Below, piece after piece: positions 1 through 9,807 of a stretch of 64,000 nt of DNA. The notes beneath the pieces are model-generated. The model did not search any database. It was not told the DNA's origin and worked only from the letters and a program-made list of their open reading frames with translations. The translations under genes and the position numbers were made by a program. The DNA is from Fundidesulfovibrio magnetotacticus. Its GTDB lineage: Bacteria; Desulfobacterota; Desulfovibrionia; Desulfovibrionales; Desulfovibrionaceae. The first letter of the stretch is position 1. Each line of letters opens with the position of its first letter. The stretch spans positions 186,001-250,000 of the forward strand of contig NZ_BLTE01000002.1 of NCBI RefSeq assembly GCF_013019105.1, read 5' to 3'.

Positions 1-1
1 C

Positions 2-541
2 CGCGCCGTGCGCGCCTACCCGGACGCCGGGGTCTGGGGCTGCAAGGTGTGCGACCGCGACTTCCTCCCCCGCGTCCAGAACGCCGACCACCACCTGGAG
101 GAGTCCCCGGACCCGGAGGGCGGTTTCGCGAGCCCCTGCGCCGACGACCCGGACTTCGGCCAGTTCGACTCCCTGCGGCCCTGCGTCTCGGTGACGGGCT
201 GCTTCCATCTCCTGCGCACGGAGCTTCTGCGGGAGCAGGGCGGCTTCGACATCCGCTTTTCGCCCACCCAGTACGACGACCTGGACCACGACCTGCGCCT
301 GGCCGCGCGCGGCCTGCCGCCCGTGTACAACGGCCACCTGCGCGTGGCCCACGCCGGACTTTCCGGGCGTTCGCCCACCCGCGCGTACCAGGGCCTGAGC
401 CGGGGCAACCTGCTCAAGCTCAAGGCCAAGCACCCGCCCGAGGCGCGCGAGGCCCTGCGCCGCGAGGACGCCGACCGGGCGCTCGCGGACCTGGAGGCCA
501 AACTCGCCCGCCTGGCCCTTGGGAATCGTCTGACGGATTGA
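2..541 (+). CDS. Glycosyltransferase family 2-like protein, C-terminal part (5' end outside window)
   Basis: The reading frame is open to the left edge, so only about the last 179 residues are seen. The part present resembles the C-terminal half of a GT-A fold family 2 glycosyltransferase: a GCFHLLR stretch, then GGFD, then an acidic DDLDHDLRLAARG segment that matches the usual (E/D)D-x-(E/D)-x-x-x-R acceptor-site region. This would transfer a sugar from a nucleotide donor to a surface glycan or protein. The C-terminus is charged and probably helical. Substrate cannot be told. It ends 65 bases before the next gene, on the same strand. Family assignment is by motif only. Confidence 0.6.
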   Translation, partial: RAVRAYPDAGVWGCKVCDRDFLPRVQNADHHLEESPDPEGGFASPCADDPDFGQFDSLRPCVSVTGCFHLLRTELLREQGGFDIRFSPTQYDDLDHDLRLAARGLPPVYNGHLRVAHAGLSGRSPTRAYQGLSRGNLLKLKAKHPPEAREALRREDADRALADLEAKLARLALGNRLTD

Positions 542-606
542 AACCATGCCGGAGCGGAATCGTCATTGCGGCGACCCCTAAAAAAAGGCATTTTCCATCT
601 CGGGAA

Positions 607-1485
607 ATGAACCAATTGGAGCAAGCGTCCATGCCCATCCGCCAGCTGCTGCATCTGAGCTTCGATCCCGCCTGCCTGGCCGACTCCAACGGCCGCGTGC
701 TGGCCGTCAACGCCGCCTTCCAGGACGTTCTGGGCGTGGACGCCGCCGGGCTGGAGGGCCTGGGCCTGGCCGGATTTCTGGGCCAGGCGGCGTACCTGGA
801 CATCTCGCGCAACGCCTCGGTCGATGCGCCGCTGTTCCGCCGCCTCAAGGCGCTCTCGCGCGAGGGCGCGCACCAGCCCATGGAGGTCAATTGCCTGCGC
901 CTGCCGGAGGGCGGCCTGGCCCTGGTCCTGCGCCCGGCCCTCTCCGCCCTGCCCCACGAGGGCGCGGAGCACATGGCTCTGCACGACGCCCTCACCGGGC
1001 TGCCCAACCGCGTCCTGCTGCTGGACCGCCTGCGCCAGACCCTGGCCCGGGTGCGCCGCCACCAGGACTTCGCCGCCGTGGTCTTCATCGACCTGGACGG
1101 CTTCAAGCCCATCAACGACACCTACGGCCACGAGTGCGGCGACGAGGTGCTGCGCGTGACGGCCGCCAGACTCCTTGAGGTAACCCGCGAGGGCGACACG
1201 GCCTCGCGCATCGGCGGCGACGAGTTCGTAATGGTGCTGGGGGAGTTGAAAAACGGCCTGCACGCGGGGCTCACGGGCAACCGGGTGATCAAGTCCATCA
1301 CGCAGCCCATCCCCTGGCAGGGCGGGAGCGTGCGGGTGAGCGCGAGCCTGGGCATCTCCGTGGCCCCCACCGACGGGCTCGACCCCGAGACCCTGCTCAA
1401 GAAGGCCGACGAGGCCATGTACGTGGCCAAGAAGTCCGGCAAGAACGGCTATTCCTTCGCCAACGAGTCCGTCTACTTCGAGTGA
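607..1485 (+). CDS. PAS-GGDEF diguanylate cyclase
   Basis: A 292-residue protein predicted to make cyclic di-GMP from two GTP. Residues about 8-110 look like a PAS sensor domain (DPACLADSNGRVLAVNAAF). The rest is a GGDEF domain that starts at HDALTGLPNR and has an intact GGDEF signature at residues 203-207. An RxxD product-inhibition site (R194-E-G-D197) lies the canonical five residues upstream, so feedback inhibition by c-di-GMP is likely. There is no signal peptide or membrane segment, so the protein should be cytoplasmic. I used the ATG at 607; an in-frame ATG at 631 has a better-placed GGAG (618-621) and may be the true start. The cheZ gene follows six bases later, probably in the same transcript. 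Confidence 0.85.
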   Translation: MNQLEQASMPIRQLLHLSFDPACLADSNGRVLAVNAAFQDVLGVDAAGLEGLGLAGFLGQAAYLDISRNASVDAPLFRRLKALSREGAHQPMEVNCLRLPEGGLALVLRPALSALPHEGAEHMALHDALTGLPNRVLLLDRLRQTLARVRRHQDFAAVVFIDLDGFKPINDTYGHECGDEVLRVTAARLLEVTREGDTASRIGGDEFVMVLGELKNGLHAGLTGNRVIKSITQPIPWQGGSVRVSASLGISVAPTDGLDPETLLKKADEAMYVAKKSGKNGYSFANESVYFE

Positions 1486-1491
1486 GGCCCC

Positions 1492-2193
1492 ATGAATCCG
1501 GAAGCATTGGATCAATTGGCCCGGCTCGTGGCCGAAGCGCTCAAGCCCGCCCTGCGCGAGAACATCCGCGAAATCCTGCGGGAGGAGCTGCACTCCTGCA
1601 CCCCCAAGCTCTCGGCCAAGGAGTTGGCCGACGACGGCTTCTTCAGGCGTCTCAACGAGGAAATCATGGGCCGCCTGGGCGACATCTACCGGGAGATATC
1701 CTCCTTCCAGGGGCCGCCCTCGGGCCGGGGAACCCCGGAAGACGCCCTCCAGGCCGGGGAACTCATGGACGAGGCCTCCCACCGCCTGGACCAGGTGATC
1801 CAGGCCACCGAGAAGGCCACCTTCGAGATCATCGAGCTGGTGGAGCGCAGCATGTCCGTGCCAGACGAGATCTTGCACCTCTTCCGCTCGAGCGTCTGCG
1901 ACGGCCACGTGCAGGAGCAGGCCCAGGCCCTCTGCCAGCGCCTCTCCCAGGACATGGTGCAGATCATGACCTGCCTCTCCTTCCAGGACCTCACGGGACA
2001 GCGCATCAAGCGCGTCATCGACATGCTGGGCAGGGTGCGCGACATGGTGGCCGAACTCTACGTGTCCACGGGCCTGCTGGTGAAGGCCCAGGAAATGGAC
2101 CCGGGCCAGCCCCTGGAGGAGCTCAAGCGCGACGCCAAGGCCAAGGTCTCCCAGTCCGACGTGGACGACCTGCTGGCCCAGCTGAACACCTAG
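1492..2193 (+). CDS. cheZ: Protein phosphatase CheZ
   Basis: A 233-residue protein of the usual CheZ size. CheZ dephosphorylates the response regulator CheY-P and so resets flagellar motor switching. The diagnostic region is the helical hairpin segment CLSFQDLTGQRIKRVID at about residues 160-176, where D and Q correspond to the catalytic Asp/Gln pair known in CheZ. The C-terminus SQSDVDDLLAQL matches the short amphipathic tail that docks on CheY, joined by a charged linker. The protein is otherwise helical and cytoplasmic. It lies next to a diguanylate cyclase rather than in a chemotaxis operon; no cheY or cheA is visible here. The start ATG follows the GGDEF stop by six bases. Confidence 0.88.
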   Translation: MNPEALDQLARLVAEALKPALRENIREILREELHSCTPKLSAKELADDGFFRRLNEEIMGRLGDIYREISSFQGPPSGRGTPEDALQAGELMDEASHRLDQVIQATEKATFEIIELVERSMSVPDEILHLFRSSVCDGHVQEQAQALCQRLSQDMVQIMTCLSFQDLTGQRIKRVIDMLGRVRDMVAELYVSTGLLVKAQEMDPGQPLEELKRDAKAKVSQSDVDDLLAQLNT

Positions 2194-2303
2194 CGCCGTG
2201 GCGCTTTTAAGCCTCGCCGACCGTCCGCCCCGGCCGCCCGCATGAACGGCCCCGGGGACGCGCACCGGCCGCGCACCGGCGCTCCCGCTCCGGCGGCTTG
2301 ATC

Positions 2304-5300
2304 CTAGAACACCCGGCGGAACTGGTTGAGCACGTCGCCGGGGATGTTGAAGAGCCCCTTGAACACGTTGACGATGGTGTCTCCGATCACCTTGGACTTG
2401 TCCACGTCCATCTTGGGGTCGTAGAGCGGCCCGGAGACGCGCACGGGCACCTCGCCCACGTCGGGCACCTGGGCTATGAGGTTCAGGTCGATGCGCTCGT
2501 CCACCAGGCTCACCCAGCCGTCGCCCTTGGCCGTGATGCCCTGGCCCGCCAGAACGAAATCCCGCGTGACCCCGAGACCCTGATGCACGGTGAACGAGGC
2601 TCCCATGCGCGTGAAGGCCAGGCCCTTGCCCGGGGGCGGGGGAGGTACGGGAGCCTCTTCCTTGGGCTTCACGCCCGGGGCCGGGGTGTTGCGCGCGGGG
2701 CGGCCGTCGGCGTCGCGGATGGCCAGCAGCCCGCCCTGCACCTCGAAGGAGGCCTGGCCCTGGGAATTTCGGCGCATCTGGCGGTCGGTAGCCCCGTGGG
2801 CGGTGAGGCTCAGGTGGAAGTTGGTGGTGCCCTGCACCAGGCCGGAGCCGTCGGCCAGGTCGCGCAGGAGCACGGGGGCCGAGAACCCGGTGAGGTGGAT
2901 GTCCACGCGCGCCTGCACCGTGTCCCCGCGCGCGTCGCCCCGCAGCTCCAGGGAGTAGGGGCCGCCGTAGAACGAGGGGGCCGTCTGGCGCAGCAGGAAC
3001 CGGCCGCCCTGGGCCTGGGCCTCCACCAGGGCGTTCTCCCAGACCAGGCGGTCCTTCTTGAGCCTGCCCAGGCGGATGCGGGCGTCCAGGTCCAGCTCGC
3101 GCATCTCGTTCATGGGCAGGGGCTCCTCGGGGCGCTGGCCCACGTCGAGGTGCTTGGCCTCCGGGGCCAGCAGGTCCAGGTCCAGGCCGGTCACGGCAAG
3201 GTCGAGCTTCAGGCGCGTGCCCGCCAGGGAGACCTGGCCCGTGAGCGCGGCGTCGTCCAGGCTGGCCTGCACGCGTGTGAGGGCCGGGTCCTTGAGCGTG
3301 CCGCCCAGCTCCGCCTGGAAGCGCGCCCGCCGCCAGGACTGCGGACCCGCGCCGCGCGGCAGCTCCAGGCCCAGACGCTGGGCCGCGTCCCGGGGGTTGA
3401 ACTCCGCCACGTCCAGCGCGCCCGAGAGGCCCCAGCCCCCCTGGCCCTGGGCAAGCCCGGCCTGTCCGCGCAGCGAAAGACCCGCCACGTCGGCCTCCAC
3501 GCCCGACAGCGAAAACGTCCCCTTCTCGCAATCGGCCTCGGCCCGCCCGGCCCAGGAGGCGCGCGCCGTGCGCCCCTGCGTCCCCGGCGCCACGAAGACG
3601 AGCGAGCCCTCCAGGCGCGGCTGGCGCACCCAGAGGAGGCGGCCCGCCTCGTCCAAGCCCGCCGTGGCCCGAACGTCCGCCTGCGCCGAGCGCACTCCCG
3701 AAGGCGACTCCAGGCGCACGGGGCCGACAAGCTCCGCCTGCACCGTCTCCCGGGGCTTCTCCCCCGCCTGCACCGCGCCCTGGCCCGGAGCGGGCTTCAG
3801 GGCGATGCGCAGCTGGGCCTGGGCGCGCGTCACGGGCCAGGGCTTCCCGGACTTGGCGTCCTGGGCCTGGAATCCGCCCTGGCCCATCTGCATGTCCAGC
3901 TGTCCGCGCCCGGACTGCCAGCCCGCCAGGCCGCCCCGCCAGGGGCCTTCCAGCGAAAGGCGGGCGTCCAGCGGCCCCGTCGCCCGCAAGCCCAGGGGCA
4001 CGGCCTCGGCGAGCCTGGCCCCCTGCACGCCCTGGGCCGCGAGCGTGAGCTGGAACGAGCCCGCCTGGGCGTGCGCCCCGTGGGGAGGCTGGCCCGCCGC
4101 GTGCTGCTGGGACGCCGCCGCCGGCTGGGGGTGCGTCAGCTCCAGTGAGCCCGAGAATCTTCCGCCGAGGGCCGCCCCCGCGAACGCGGGGACCCGCACG
4201 CCCTCGGGCGTGGCGCGCAGGGTCAGGGAGAGGTCGTCCACCTCCAGGCCCTTGCCCGCGTCCAGGCGACCGGCGGCAAGTCGCAGCTCCAGCGGGAAGG
4301 ACGCGGCCTTGCCCGCGTCCAGGAGGCGCTCCATGCGCCGCAGCTCCTCCAGATCCAGCCGTCCGGCGCGCAGATCCAGCAGCGCCTGCCCGTCGGTCCA
4401 GGAGGCCGAGCCGCCCAGGGACGTGGCCCCGAGGCGAGCGTCCAGGTCCGTGACCTCCCACGACGTCTGGCCCGGCGCGCCGGCCCGGAAGGACGCCTGG
4501 GCCGTCACCGCGCCCAGCTCCTCCAGGAGCCGGGGGACCAGTTCGGGAATCCAGTCCTGACGCCACGCCGCCTCCTGGGCTCTGGCTTCCAGGCTGGCCA
4601 CGCCCCAGGTTCCGGCGGGGCCGGATTCGCCCTCGGCCGAGGCCTCCAGGGCCTGGGGGAGCCCCTTGCCGGGCGCGCCGCCCTCCAGGGCCGTGAGCCC
4701 CACCCGGGCCTTGAAGCGCATGGTCCCCTGCCCCGGCTCCAGGCGAACGTCCGCCCCGGCCACGGCCCGGCCCAGGTTCACCGTGAAGGGATAGAGTCGC
4801 AGCGCGCCGCCCGCGCCCGTGAGCGTGAGGTCCACCCGCTCCAGGGAAGCCTCGCCCGCGCGCAGTCCGCTGCCCTGGAAGCGCCCCGTAAGGGACTCGG
4901 GAACGCCGCCCCGGGCCTTGTGCGCCAGCACGACGAGCCCGGCCCAGGGGGTGAGGTCCAGGCCCCGGGCGGTCACGTCGAAGGCGGCGCGACCGCGCCC
5001 CCCGCTGGCCGTGCCCTCCAGGACGCCCGCGCCCTCGGAGAGCGACCCGTCCAGGAGCACCCACCCTGCCGGGGTGACAGCCAGCTTCAGGCGCGCGCGA
5101 ACGGCGGCGTCGCTCCCCTCTGCGCGCAGCGAGGGCGACGGCGCGACGGCGGGCACGAGCACGGGGAAGCCCGGAGCCAGGCCGCCCCGGCGCAGGGCCT
5201 CGCGCCAGAGGCCGTCCGGGCTGGCCTGGGCCTTGAGGTCCACCAGGAGGTGGCGGTCGGCGTCCCAGAGCCCGGCCAGGTTCACCTGTCCGGTCACGCG

Positions 5301-6143
5301 CGCGCCCAGGCCCTCCAGCACAAGGTTGGCGGCCTCCACGGCCCCGTCGCCGTGCACCATCAGGTCGGTGGAAAAGAGCACGCGCGCCTCCGCGCCGGGC
5401 AGCGCCCCGGGGGCGGCCAGCCACCCCGCCGCCTGGGCCTTGTGCACGTGAAGCCGCGAACCTTCCTCGGAATAGCTGGCCACTCCCTTGGCGTGGAACT
5501 CGCCCGCCAGGTCCAGGTGGCCGGCTTCGGCCGAGAAGGACACGGAAAACTTGAAGGGCCGCGACGCGGTGGTGTGCAGGTTGAGCCCGCGCACCGTGAA
5601 GCTCGCGCCCGTGGAGCGGTCGGTGAAGTGGACGGCGCCTCTCTCCAGGCGCAGGCCCCGGGGCAGGCCCGGACCCCGCCTGCCCGGCGAGCGGTCCGAG
5701 GCCTCCAGACCGGGGAGCGCCCAGTTGGGGCGGCCCTCTTCGTCGCGCCCCAGGTGCAGTTGCGGGGCGTCCAGCGAGACCGACTCCACCGCCACCCGGC
5801 GCGCGAACAGGGCCGGGATGTCCAGCCCCACGGCCATCTCCCCGGCCGTGAGCAGCGGCTCGGGGCCGAAGGAGGGCTCGCCCGCCACCTCCACGGAGCC
5901 CGCGCGAAGGCCCAGCCAGGGCACCATGGTCAGGCGCACGTCTCCGCCCACGCGCACCGCGCGGCCCAGGGCCTCGGTCATGGCCTCCTCGGCGGCGCGG
6001 CGCAGGGTCTCGCGGCCCACCAGCCGCGTGGCCGCCAGGGGCAGGAGCCAGGCCAGCACGGCCAGCAGCGCCAGCGAGGCCGCGAGGGTCCGCCAGGTGA
6101 GGAGGCGCGCGACGCCTGGGCGTTTCGAGCTCGGTGCGTTCAT
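2304..6143 (-). CDS. AsmA-family envelope protein (very large)
   Basis: A 1279-residue protein with one N-terminal membrane segment (about residues 15-38, LAASLALLAVLAWLLPLAA), followed by the conserved AsmA N-terminal region (VGRETLRRA...ALGRAVRVGGDV). AsmA-like proteins are anchored in the inner membrane, span the periplasm as long beta-rich structures and are linked to phospholipid or lipopolysaccharide transport to the outer membrane. The long central part is repetitive beta-strand sequence. The C-terminus (VRVSGPLYDPKMDVDKSK) matches the typical AsmA C-terminal domain and is followed by a short amphipathic tail. The gene stands alone: convergent with cheZ on one side and 97 bases downstream of the cobalamin fusion gene on the other. 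A specific cargo cannot be inferred. Confidence 0.82.
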   Translation of the reverse strand: MNAPSSKRPGVARLLTWRTLAASLALLAVLAWLLPLAATRLVGRETLRRAAEEAMTEALGRAVRVGGDVRLTMVPWLGLRAGSVEVAGEPSFGPEPLLTAGEMAVGLDIPALFARRVAVESVSLDAPQLHLGRDEEGRPNWALPGLEASDRSPGRRGPGLPRGLRLERGAVHFTDRSTGASFTVRGLNLHTTASRPFKFSVSFSAEAGHLDLAGEFHAKGVASYSEEGSRLHVHKAQAAGWLAAPGALPGAEARVLFSTDLMVHGDGAVEAANLVLEGLGARVTGQVNLAGLWDADRHLLVDLKAQASPDGLWREALRRGGLAPGFPVLVPAVAPSPSLRAEGSDAAVRARLKLAVTPAGWVLLDGSLSEGAGVLEGTASGGRGRAAFDVTARGLDLTPWAGLVVLAHKARGGVPESLTGRFQGSGLRAGEASLERVDLTLTGAGGALRLYPFTVNLGRAVAGADVRLEPGQGTMRFKARVGLTALEGGAPGKGLPQALEASAEGESGPAGTWGVASLEARAQEAAWRQDWIPELVPRLLEELGAVTAQASFRAGAPGQTSWEVTDLDARLGATSLGGSASWTDGQALLDLRAGRLDLEELRRMERLLDAGKAASFPLELRLAAGRLDAGKGLEVDDLSLTLRATPEGVRVPAFAGAALGGRFSGSLELTHPQPAAASQQHAAGQPPHGAHAQAGSFQLTLAAQGVQGARLAEAVPLGLRATGPLDARLSLEGPWRGGLAGWQSGRGQLDMQMGQGGFQAQDAKSGKPWPVTRAQAQLRIALKPAPGQGAVQAGEKPRETVQAELVGPVRLESPSGVRSAQADVRATAGLDEAGRLLWVRQPRLEGSLVFVAPGTQGRTARASWAGRAEADCEKGTFSLSGVEADVAGLSLRGQAGLAQGQGGWGLSGALDVAEFNPRDAAQRLGLELPRGAGPQSWRRARFQAELGGTLKDPALTRVQASLDDAALTGQVSLAGTRLKLDLAVTGLDLDLLAPEAKHLDVGQRPEEPLPMNEMRELDLDARIRLGRLKKDRLVWENALVEAQAQGGRFLLRQTAPSFYGGPYSLELRGDARGDTVQARVDIHLTGFSAPVLLRDLADGSGLVQGTTNFHLSLTAHGATDRQMRRNSQGQASFEVQGGLLAIRDADGRPARNTPAPGVKPKEEAPVPPPPPGKGLAFTRMGASFTVHQGLGVTRDFVLAGQGITAKGDGWVSLVDERIDLNLIAQVPDVGEVPVRVSGPLYDPKMDVDKSKVIGDTIVNVFKGLFNIPGDVLNQFRRVF

Positions 6144-6240
6144 GGCTGCCCGCCGGGGCGCGAGGCCCCGTGCATGGTGAATCTAGACCGTTCCCCGTCG
6201 CTGTTCAAGTGTCGCGCGGCCCGGGCTGGAGGAGCGGCGC

Positions 6241-8835
6241 TCACCGAAGGCCCATGAGGGCCGTGACGGCTTCCATGTCCAGGGCGGCCTCCACCGTGTC
6301 GGCCAGGCGATCCAGGGCGGCCTCCACGCTGCCTTCGGCCTCGTGCAGGGCCGCGCGCTCCAGGGGGGGCAGGCCCTTGCGCGCGCGCAGAGCGTCCAGC
6401 CACCAGCCCCGGAAGCCGGGCGCGTCGAAAAGCCCGTGCAGGTAGGTGCCCCACACGCGCCCGGGCTCGCCCCAGGCCACGGCCTGGCCGTCCGCTTCGC
6501 GCGCCGCCAGGAGCCCCGCGCCGCTTCCGGCCCGCGTGACGCCGTGGTGGATCTCGTAGCCCTCCATCATCTGGCCCGAGGCCGCGTGGAGCGCCCGGGC
6601 CTGGCGCAGGGTCTTGCCCGGCAGAAGCTCCGTGGCCAGGTCCAGAAGCCCCAGGCCCGGCGCGCGCCCCAGGCCCGATTCCAGGCCCGTGGGGTCGCTC
6701 AGTTCCCGGCCCAGCATCTGGAGCCCCGCGCAGACGCCCACGATCTCCGCGCCTTCGGCGGCCAGGGCGGCCAGGGCGTCGGCCAGGCCCCGGGCGCGCA
6801 GGTCCGCCAGGTCGGCCAGGGTGTTCTTGCTGCCGGGCAGGATCACGGCGTCGGGGCGTCCCAGGTCGGCCACGCGACGCACCACCCGCAGCCCCGCGTC
6901 GGGCTCCCGGGAGAGGGCGTCGAAGTCGGTGAAGTTGGAGATGTGGGGCAGGTCGATCACGGCGATGTCCAGCTCGCGGCCCACGGCCCCGAGACTCCCG
7001 GACCAGAAAATTCCGGCCTTGAAGCTCACGGAGTCCTCCTCCGGCAGCCCCAGCGCCGCGATTTCCGGGACCACGCCCAGCACGGGTTTTCCCGTGAGGT
7101 CGAGCATGTACCGGTGGGCCGGCTCCAGCAGCGAGGGGTCGCCCCGGAAGCGGTTGAGCACGTAGCCGCCCACCAGGGCGCGCTCGTCCTCGGGCAAAAG
7201 CTCCATGGTGCCCGCCAGGGCCGCGAACACGCCGCCCCGGTCGATGTCTCCGGCCAGGAGCACCCGGGAGCGGGCGTACTTGGCCATGGCCATGTTCACC
7301 ATGTCGTGGGCCTTGAGGTTCACCTCGGCGGGGCTGCCCGCGCCCTCCAGGATCACGGCGTCGAAGTCCGCCGCCAGGGAGTCGTAGGCTTCCTTGGCGG
7401 CCCGGAAGGCCGTGGGCTTGTAGGCCACGTACTCGCGCACGCGCATGGTCCCCACGGGGCGGCCCAGGACGATCACCTGGGAGCCCGTGTCCGAGCAGGG
7501 CTTGAGCAGCACCGGGTTCATGCGCGCCTCGGGGGCCAGGCCGCAGGCCTGGGCCTGGAGCGCCTGGGCGCGGCCCATCTCCTCGCCCCGGGCCGTGACG
7601 AAGGAGTTGAGCGACATGTTCTGGGCCTTGAACGGGGCCACGCGCACCCCCCGGCGGCGCAGGATGCGGCACAGGGCCGCCGCCAGCACGGACTTGCCCG
7701 CGTTGGAGGTGGTGCCCTGCACCATGAGCGCCGGTGTGGGACGCCTGCGCGCCGGACGGGGACGCGCCGGGTCCAGGTGGTCCGCCAGGGCGTCCAGCAG
7801 GCGCTCGTTGTCGGCCTGGGGGCGCACGGCCACGCGGAAGAAGCGGGCGTCCAGGCCCGCGAAGTTGGAGCAGTCGCGCACGGCGATGCGCCGTTTCAGA
7901 AGCGCCGCGCGCAGGGCCGGGACCTCCGGGCGCTCCAGGCGGCAGAGCAGGTAGTTGGCCCGCCCGGGCCAGACGCTCACGCCCGGCAGCCCGGCCAGCT
8001 CCCGGGCCAGGGGCTCGCGCAGGGACGCGGCGGCCTTGCGGGAGCGCTCCTCGAAGTCCTGGTCCGCGAGGGCGCGCTCGCCCACGGCCTGGGCCAGCAC
8101 GTTGACGTTCCAGGGGGCCAGCCCGGCGCGCAGTTTCCCGGCCAGGGCCTCGTCCATCACGGCCAGGCCGAGCCGCAGCCCCGGCACGGCGAACATCTTG
8201 GTGAGCGAGAGGAGCACCGCCACGTTGCCCGTAGCCTCCCCCGCCAGGGACTCGAAGCCTTCCACGAAGGAGCCGAAGGCCTCGTCCACAACGAAGAGGT
8301 GTTCCGGGAACTCCCGGGCCAGGCCGCGCACGTCCTGGGCGGGAACGTCCAGGCCCGTGGGGTTGTTGGGGCGGGCGATGAAGACGGCCCGGCGCGCGCC
8401 GGAGGCGGCCAGGCGGGCGCGCAGGGCCCCGGGGTCCAGGGCCAGGGCGTCCTCGTGGCGCAGGGGCAGGCCCTCCACGTCCATGCCCGCGGCCAGGCAG
8501 GCGCGGCGGTAGTCCACGTAGGAAGGCTCCGGGACCAGGGCGTTTGAGAGCCCGCAGGCCCGGGCCAGGGCGAAGAGCAGCTCGCTGGTGCCGTTGCCCG
8601 CCACGACGCGCGCCTCGTCCACGCCGTGGCGCTCCCGGGCGCGGGCGCGCAGCTCCCGGCAGTGGGGGTCCGGATAGTGCGCCAGGCGCGAGACGGCCCC
8701 CGAAAGGACGGGCCGCAGCCACTCGGGCGGCCCCAGGGGGTTGATGCTGGCCGAGAAGTCCAGGATGTCGCCGGGCGCGCACCCGGCCTCGCGGGCCAGG
8801 GCGTCCACGTCGCCGCCGTGGGAGGGGAGGCTCAT
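6241..8835 (-). CDS. cobD-cobQ: CobD-CobQ fusion: L-threonine-O-3-phosphate decarboxylase / cobyric acid synthase
   Basis: An 864-residue two-domain protein of cobalamin biosynthesis. Residues 1 to about 365 form a class I PLP aminotransferase fold of CobD type ([12 protein letters not shown] near the start, RPNNPTG, Schiff-base lysine in [10 protein letters not shown]), which makes (R)-1-aminopropan-2-ol phosphate from threonine phosphate. From about residue 375 follows a complete cobyric acid synthase: P-loop-like [18 protein letters not shown], and a class I glutamine amidotransferase part with the catalytic Cys in [10 protein letters not shown] and His in GTYLHGLFD. CobQ amidates four side chains of adenosylcobyrinic a,c-diamide. 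Both halves are about normal length and all key motifs are intact. Its ATG overlaps the LysR stop by four bases (ATGA), which implies translational coupling. No cobalamin riboswitch was seen near it. Confidence 0.92.
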   Translation of the reverse strand: MSLPSHGGDVDALAREAGCAPGDILDFSASINPLGPPEWLRPVLSGAVSRLAHYPDPHCRELRARARERHGVDEARVVAGNGTSELLFALARACGLSNALVPEPSYVDYRRACLAAGMDVEGLPLRHEDALALDPGALRARLAASGARRAVFIARPNNPTGLDVPAQDVRGLAREFPEHLFVVDEAFGSFVEGFESLAGEATGNVAVLLSLTKMFAVPGLRLGLAVMDEALAGKLRAGLAPWNVNVLAQAVGERALADQDFEERSRKAAASLREPLARELAGLPGVSVWPGRANYLLCRLERPEVPALRAALLKRRIAVRDCSNFAGLDARFFRVAVRPQADNERLLDALADHLDPARPRPARRRPTPALMVQGTTSNAGKSVLAAALCRILRRRGVRVAPFKAQNMSLNSFVTARGEEMGRAQALQAQACGLAPEARMNPVLLKPCSDTGSQVIVLGRPVGTMRVREYVAYKPTAFRAAKEAYDSLAADFDAVILEGAGSPAEVNLKAHDMVNMAMAKYARSRVLLAGDIDRGGVFAALAGTMELLPEDERALVGGYVLNRFRGDPSLLEPAHRYMLDLTGKPVLGVVPEIAALGLPEEDSVSFKAGIFWSGSLGAVGRELDIAVIDLPHISNFTDFDALSREPDAGLRVVRRVADLGRPDAVILPGSKNTLADLADLRARGLADALAALAAEGAEIVGVCAGLQMLGRELSDPTGLESGLGRAPGLGLLDLATELLPGKTLRQARALHAASGQMMEGYEIHHGVTRAGSGAGLLAAREADGQAVAWGEPGRVWGTYLHGLFDAPGFRGWWLDALRARKGLPPLERAALHEAEGSVEAALDRLADTVEAALDMEAVTALMGLR

Positions 8836-9803
8836 GCGCCGCACGCCTCCCCGCCCGCCTCCGGGGCCGTGTCCGGGGCGTTCCCCCGGACCGTCCCCTC
8901 GGACGCCGCCCGGGCCGCGCGGTCCAGGCCCCAGGCCTCGGCGGCAGCGTCCAGGGCGGCCTTCACCTCGGGCTCGTGGAGCCGTTTCGTGAGCGCCACG
9001 AGGTTGATGGGAATGCCCAGCGCCCCCCCGGGCCACACGGCCAGCTCCCGCCCCGGATTGTCCGGGCGGGCCATGTCCTCGCGCAGCAGCGAGAGCCCCA
9101 TGCCCGAGGCCACCAGGGAGCGGATGGTGTCCTCGTCGTTGATCACGGCCGCCGTCCTGGGCGGAGTCCCCTCCTCGGCCAGGAGGTCGCGGGCCATGAG
9201 CACGAAGGGGCAGCGCTCGTGGAACCAGACCCAGGGCATGGCGGCCAGATCGCTCACGGCGGCCTGTTCGAGCCGTTCCCTCCAGGCGGGCGGCCCCACC
9301 ACCCGCACGCAGGCCATGCCCAGGGGCAGGGCAGTCAGCTGCGGCTCGTCGTCGAAGCAGCCGTAGGCGAAGCCCGCGTGGACCCTGCCCGCCTTCAGGG
9401 TCTGGGCGACGTTGTAGGAGTCGCAGCAGTCCACGTGGACCAGGGACCTGGGATGCTCGCGCCCCAGGACGGCCAGCATGCGGGGCAGGCGCAGGAACTC
9501 CGGGTCGGTGTTGCGGGAGAGCACGATGTCTCCTGCCGCCTCGCCGCGCAGGCTGCGGGCCTGGGCGAAGAGGTCCTGGGCGCGGGAGAGGGCGTCGCGG
9601 GCGGTCTCGCAGAGCCGCCTTGCCGCGCCGGTGGGTTCCATGCCCCGGGCGGAGCGGTTGAAGAGGCTCACGCCCAGCTCCTCTTCCAGGCTCTTCACGT
9701 GGGCGCTCACGGCCGGGAGCGAGAGGTTCAGACGCTCGGCCGCGCGCGAGAGGTTGCCCTCCTCGGCCACGGCGACGAAGGTGCGCAGGTGGTGGAATTC
9801 CAT
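8832..9803 (-). CDS. LysR-family transcriptional regulator
   Basis: A 323-residue LysR-type regulator. The N-terminal winged helix-turn-helix is clear ([20 protein letters not shown], then [20 protein letters not shown]), with a periplasmic-binding-fold effector domain from about residue 90. Family members bind DNA as tetramers and respond to a small ligand. The effector domain has several cysteines ([18 protein letters not shown]), which is unusual and could be redox-relevant, but no ligand can be named. The C-terminal 25 residues are Ala/Gly-rich and look like a disordered tail. I chose the ATG at 9803 because MEFHHLRTF is the canonical LysR start; further upstream codons lack homology. It is translationally coupled to the downstream cobD-cobQ gene, which makes that gene a possible target. 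Confidence 0.88.
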   Translation of the reverse strand: MEFHHLRTFVAVAEEGNLSRAAERLNLSLPAVSAHVKSLEEELGVSLFNRSARGMEPTGAARRLCETARDALSRAQDLFAQARSLRGEAAGDIVLSRNTDPEFLRLPRMLAVLGREHPRSLVHVDCCDSYNVAQTLKAGRVHAGFAYGCFDDEPQLTALPLGMACVRVVGPPAWRERLEQAAVSDLAAMPWVWFHERCPFVLMARDLLAEEGTPPRTAAVINDEDTIRSLVASGMGLSLLREDMARPDNPGRELAVWPGGALGIPINLVALTKRLHEPEVKAALDAAAEAWGLDRAARAASEGTVRGNAPDTAPEAGGEACGA

Positions 9804-9807
9804 GGCT

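Noticed and set aside
16-5424. Very long reverse open frame across the left end
   Set aside because: It crosses the diguanylate cyclase, cheZ and AsmA genes in other frames and consists of low-complexity Gly/Arg/Pro/Ala sequence, typical of an antisense or shifted frame in GC-rich DNA.
8833-9036. Longer N-terminus for the CobD-CobQ protein
   Set aside because: The 67 extra residues are Gly/Arg-rich, lie over the LysR coding region in another frame, and CobD similarity begins at the ATG at 8835.
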